Positions 61,488 through 64,000 of a stretch of DNA of 64,000 nucleotides are shown here, in pieces. This stretch comes from Hymenobacter lucidus (GTDB lineage: Bacteria; Bacteroidota; Bacteroidia; Cytophagales; Hymenobacteraceae). The DNA lies in NCBI RefSeq assembly GCF_020447265.1, contig NZ_JAJADR010000012.1:34494-98493 (forward strand), given 5' to 3'. Made by a program: the position numbers and the translations under genes. Each line of letters begins with the position of its first letter. Position 1 is the stretch's first letter. Below the pieces are notes generated by a model. It saw only the letters and a program-made list of their open reading frames with translations. It ran no database searches and was not told where the DNA came from.

Positions 61488-62170
61488 TGTTGTCTTCTTT
61501 CCGCCGCGCTTTGCACGTAGGCCTGCTCGCCCTGGGCAGCGCCGTAGCCCTCACTGCCTGTTCCGATAAAACTGAGGAAAGCCAGGTGCTGCCCTACATC
61601 GGGGAGCGGGACGTGCGGCCCCGCGCCGACGGGGGCCCGGCCGATACTATTTTCGCCGCCATTCCCAGCTTCACGCTCACGAACCAGGACGGCCAGACGA
61701 TTACCAACCAGACGTTTGCCGGCAAAGTGTACGTGGCCGACTTCTTCTTTGCCACCTGTCCCAGCATCTGCCCCAAGATGCAAAGCGAGATGCTGCGGGT
61801 GTACGAGCAGTTCAAGGGCAACCCCAAAGTGCTGTTCCTGTCGCACACCATTGACCCGGCCCACGACTCCATCCCAGTACTGCGCGACTATGCCCAGCGC
61901 CTGGGCATTCAGGATGCCAGCCGCTGGCACTTTGCCACCGCGCCCCACGACACGATTTTCGGCCTGGCCCGCCGCTACATGACGGCCGCCCAGAAGGACG
62001 GCGGCGTGCCCGGCGGCTACGCCCACAGCGGCACGTTTGCCCTGATTGACTCTGAGCGTCACATCCGGGGCGTGTACGACGGCATGGTGAAGGAAGAAGT
62101 AGACCGTCTGATTCAGGAGCTGCCGCTGCTGCTCAAAGAAGAAGCGGCCAAACAGCCCAAAGCCCAGTAA
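61484..62170 (+). CDS. SCO1/SenC family lipoprotein
   Basis: A 228-aa thioredoxin-fold protein that carries copper to cytochrome c oxidase. The lipobox is LTAC (Cys26). The copper site is CPSIC (Cys92, Cys96) and His181 (YAHSGTF). Residues 58-190 form the fold, and a charged tail ends the protein. Overlaps the preceding gene by 4 nt and precedes a cytochrome c gene by 6 nt. Together they suggest a copper-dependent terminal oxidase or nitrite/nitrous oxide route encoded elsewhere. Confidence 0.94.
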   Translation: MMLSSFRRALHVGLLALGSAVALTACSDKTEESQVLPYIGERDVRPRADGGPADTIFAAIPSFTLTNQDGQTITNQTFAGKVYVADFFFATCPSICPKMQSEMLRVYEQFKGNPKVLFLSHTIDPAHDSIPVLRDYAQRLGIQDASRWHFATAPHDTIFGLARRYMTAAQKDGGVPGGYAHSGTFALIDSERHIRGVYDGMVKEEVDRLIQELPLLLKEEAAKQPKAQ

Positions 62171-62176
62171 CGCGCC

Positions 62177-62611
62177 ATGAAGAAGCTGCGGCAACCCTTG
62201 TGGATACTCCGTAGTCTGGCCGTGCTGGCCGGCGGCGCGAGTATACTCAGCTGCTTTTCCAACCGGCAGAACGAGGGCGCCAAGCTCTACGAAACCCACT
62301 GCTCAAACTGCCACGGCAGCCAGGGAGAAGGCCTCAAACGCCTGATTCCGCCCCTGGCCGGCGCCGACTACCTGGTGCAGCACCGCGCGGAGCTGGCCTG
62401 CCTCGTGCGCAAGGGCAAGCAGGGCCCACTGCTGGTAAATGGCGTGGACTACAACCAAGTGATGCCGCCGGCCGACTCCCACCTGACCGACTCGCAGATT
62501 ACCAACATTCTGAACTTCGTGCAGACTTCCTGGGGCAATAAAGGCGAAATCTTCACCATCCGGGAAGTATCGGAGCAGCTGCGGGGCTGTGGCGGCAGCG
62601 ACGGGCGCTAG
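62177..62611 (+). CDS. Class I cytochrome c
   Basis: A 144-aa protein with one haem-binding site CSNCH (42-46); the axial Met is in NQVMPPAD (about 97-98). A hydrophobic N-terminus ends in a Cys (ILSC, about residue 26), which could be a lipobox. It probably passes electrons to an oxidase in the periplasm. Last gene of the lipoprotein-SCO-cytochrome operon. Confidence 0.92.
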   Translation: MKKLRQPLWILRSLAVLAGGASILSCFSNRQNEGAKLYETHCSNCHGSQGEGLKRLIPPLAGADYLVQHRAELACLVRKGKQGPLLVNGVDYNQVMPPADSHLTDSQITNILNFVQTSWGNKGEIFTIREVSEQLRGCGGSDGR

Positions 62612-62727
62612 GCGCGGCCAAACCCGCTGGGAACCAAATTGCTAGCACAAAAGTCTTGGTAAGGAGCATTTTTGGCGGCATTCTTCCCCAATCCTCACTA
62701 GCTTGCATATCCAATCTACTCTGTCCT

Positions 62728-63687
62728 ATGGGTCTCTTCGACTTTCTGAAATCCAACAAACCAGCGCCTCAGACGCCTGCTCCTACTACCCCGCCCGCTT
62801 CTTCTGAAGGTGCTGCCCCGGCCACGCCCGCCACTTCCGGCCCGCGCTACAAGGGTGCCAGCTACACCTCCCCTACCGCCGCTCCCGCCCCGGTGCCCCA
62901 GATGCCGCCGATGCCCCAACTCCCGATTCCGGAGCTGCCGTCGATGCCGCACTTCGAGCCGCTGAACGTGCTGGAGCAGCTGCTGTTCAACGCCGCGACT
63001 ATGCCCGAGTTTCGCCCCGGCTTCTACCAGGCGCTGCTGAACGAAGAAGTGTTTGTGGTAACGATTCCGAAGGAAGGTGAGCCGACGGGCGAAGTAACGC
63101 CGGTGGAAGGCATGGAAATTCAGCTACAGGTGCTGAACGACGGCAAAATCCCGGTTTTCACGTCCAAGGAGCGGGTTTTCGAGGGTGAAACCGAGGAAAA
63201 CAGCCTGCCCTTTATGCGCCTGCGCGGCCTCGACTTTTTCCAGATGACCCAGGGGGCCGACTGCGCCCTGAACCCATTTTCGAGCATCGGCAAACTGCTG
63301 CCCGCTACCGAAATAGCCGAGCTCTTGAGCAGCAACCTGGCCCAGCCCGCACCCGGCAATGTGCAGGTAATGCTGGGTCCGCCCACCGAAGAGCACACGC
63401 CCCTGATTGAGGCCGTGCGCGGCTTTGCCCTCAGCAAGCCCCAGGTGGAAGTAGCCCACGTAGCTATGGTGCATTTCCAGGACAACACCTCCCCCTCGCG
63501 CCTGCTACTGGCCTTCTACACCGACGACAACGACCCGGCTTTCCTGGAAGAAATGGGCCCCGTCATTCAGGGCAACATCAAGGATAATGACCTGGTAGAC
63601 GTGATGGTGCTGGACAAAACCTCCGAAGAGCCGCTCAACCAGTATTTCCTGCAGGCCGAGCCCGTGTACAAGCGCGACGAGGCGTAG
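62728..63687 (+). CDS. SseB-domain protein with Pro-rich N-terminus
   Basis: A 319-aa protein. An unusual segment (1-90) is rich in Pro, Ala, Thr and Met (QMPPMPQLPIPELPSMP), followed by an SseB-type domain (about 95-220: LNVLEQLLFNAATMPEFRPG, VFTSKERVF, LRGLDFFQMTQGADCALNPF) and a second alpha/beta part that looks like the SseB C-terminal module. The E. coli protein affects serine sensitivity; the molecular role is unknown. ATG 62728 is chosen over the longer frame since it gives a clean start. A terminator follows. Confidence 0.86.
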   Translation: MGLFDFLKSNKPAPQTPAPTTPPASSEGAAPATPATSGPRYKGASYTSPTAAPAPVPQMPPMPQLPIPELPSMPHFEPLNVLEQLLFNAATMPEFRPGFYQALLNEEVFVVTIPKEGEPTGEVTPVEGMEIQLQVLNDGKIPVFTSKERVFEGETEENSLPFMRLRGLDFFQMTQGADCALNPFSSIGKLLPATEIAELLSSNLAQPAPGNVQVMLGPPTEEHTPLIEAVRGFALSKPQVEVAHVAMVHFQDNTSPSRLLLAFYTDDNDPAFLEEMGPVIQGNIKDNDLVDVMVLDKTSEEPLNQYFLQAEPVYKRDEA

Positions 63688-63706
63688 GCATATAAGCCTT
63701 AATGAG

Positions 63707-63738
63707 AAAGCCCTGACCGCGGTCAGGGCTTTTTTTAT
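63707..63738 (+). terminator. Rho-independent terminator
   Basis: A 26-nt perfect palindrome (63707-63732) ends with a T-run, 20 nt after the SseB-like stop codon. Confidence 0.85.
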
Positions 63739-63808
63739 GCGCAAGGCATCTGTACCCCAGCACCGCAAACCCCATTCATGCCGCCGAAAGAACGTCATGT
63801 CGGGTTAG

Positions 63809-63994
63809 TTATTCGGTCACAACTACCCGCCGGGCCAGCAGCCGGCGAAACAGGGGCTTCAACGCAAAGTATAGCACCAGCCCCACCGGCACCGATACCA
63901 GCGCCCAGAGCAGCACCGCCCCGGCCCCGGCCCGCCACAGCAGCGCCAGAGCGCTACCCCAGTCGTGGGCAAACAGACGGCGCAGCTGGCTCAT
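63809..63994 (-). CDS. Small membrane protein, 61 aa
   Basis: One or two hydrophobic segments (17-46) between basic ends (RRLFAH and FRRLLARRVVV). ATG and stop are both within the window. No recognised family. It may be the last gene of an operon that continues beyond the right edge. Confidence 0.6.
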   Translation of the reverse strand: MSQLRRLFAHDWGSALALLWRAGAGAVLLWALVSVPVGLVLYFALKPLFRRLLARRVVVTE

Positions 63995-64000
63995 CGTCAG

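Noticed and set aside
1..64000. Search for tRNA, rRNA, CRISPR arrays, integrase or transposase genes
   Set aside because: No cloverleaf-like or rRNA-like stretches, no regularly spaced repeats, and no recombinase motifs were found on reading both strands.

Overview
The window looks like chromosomal DNA of a GC-rich member of the Bacteroidota, most probably Hymenobacter or a close Cytophagales relative. This rests on SusC/SusD proteins, an S46 peptidase, a GldL-like membrane peptide, Bacteroidota-type promoter boxes (TAnnTTTG, in one case with a TTTG box 21 nt upstream), no visible Shine-Dalgarno sequences, and many Bacteroidota-typical small lipoproteins and DUF families. No rRNA, tRNA, CRISPR array, prophage or transposase gene was seen.

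Layout. 1-5 kb: NUDIX hydrolase, RhlE-type helicase, small conserved proteins, an AT-rich gap, and an XRE regulator with palindromic operator candidates. 5-11 kb: L,D-transpeptidase, M1 aminopeptidase, then a convergent cyanophycinase and isoaspartyl peptidase. 11-25.4 kb: DUF3127 OB-fold protein with an SSB-like tail, two SDRs, AlbA_2 protein, DinB, DUF1232, S46 dipeptidyl peptidase (DPP11-like), a secreted protein with a JAMM-like motif, an amidohydrolase, a glycosyltransferase, DUF1571 protein with a LysM insertion, an epimerase and a BaiN flavoprotein. 25.4-30.8 kb: DUF2383 protein, DEAD-box helicase and cold-shock protein with long leaders, a thioesterase and a pair of related small proteins. 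30.8-41 kb: AddA-like and AddB-like recombination nucleases with four genes between them (zinc ribbon, M48 peptidase, MFS transporter, GldL-like peptide). 41-52.9 kb: yeast-type cytosine deaminase between two palindromic repeats, ADP-ribosylglycohydrolase, small membrane proteins, MscS and ClC channels, a cation/proton antiporter, a second BaiN protein, a DisA_N-like nucleotidyl cyclase-like protein and an aldo/keto reductase. 52.9-60.8 kb: a SusC-SusD-M14 carboxypeptidase operon on the minus strand. 61-64 kb: a lipoprotein-SCO-cytochrome c operon and an SseB-like protein.

Much of the window deals with peptide breakdown and uptake: M1, M14, M48 and S46 peptidases, isoaspartyl peptidase, cyanophycinase, an Xaa-Pro-dipeptidase-like amidohydrolase and SusCD. 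Nucleic-acid maintenance (AddAB, helicases, Csp, DUF3127) is the second theme.

The most striking find lies before susC. On the minus strand a well-formed promoter (60747-60779) is followed by what reads as a SAM-I riboswitch (60621-60718, 11-bp P1), then by a 38-codon ORF with a Met/Cys-rich run (60497-60613), then by about 450 nt and the SusCD-M14 operon. This suggests a peptide-uptake locus controlled by S-adenosylmethionine and perhaps by sulfur amino acid supply. Also notable are two copies of a MITE-like palindromic element (46120-46402 and 50978-51168) and three genes whose start codon lies exactly 4 nt after a TAnnTTTG box, which points to leaderless mRNAs.
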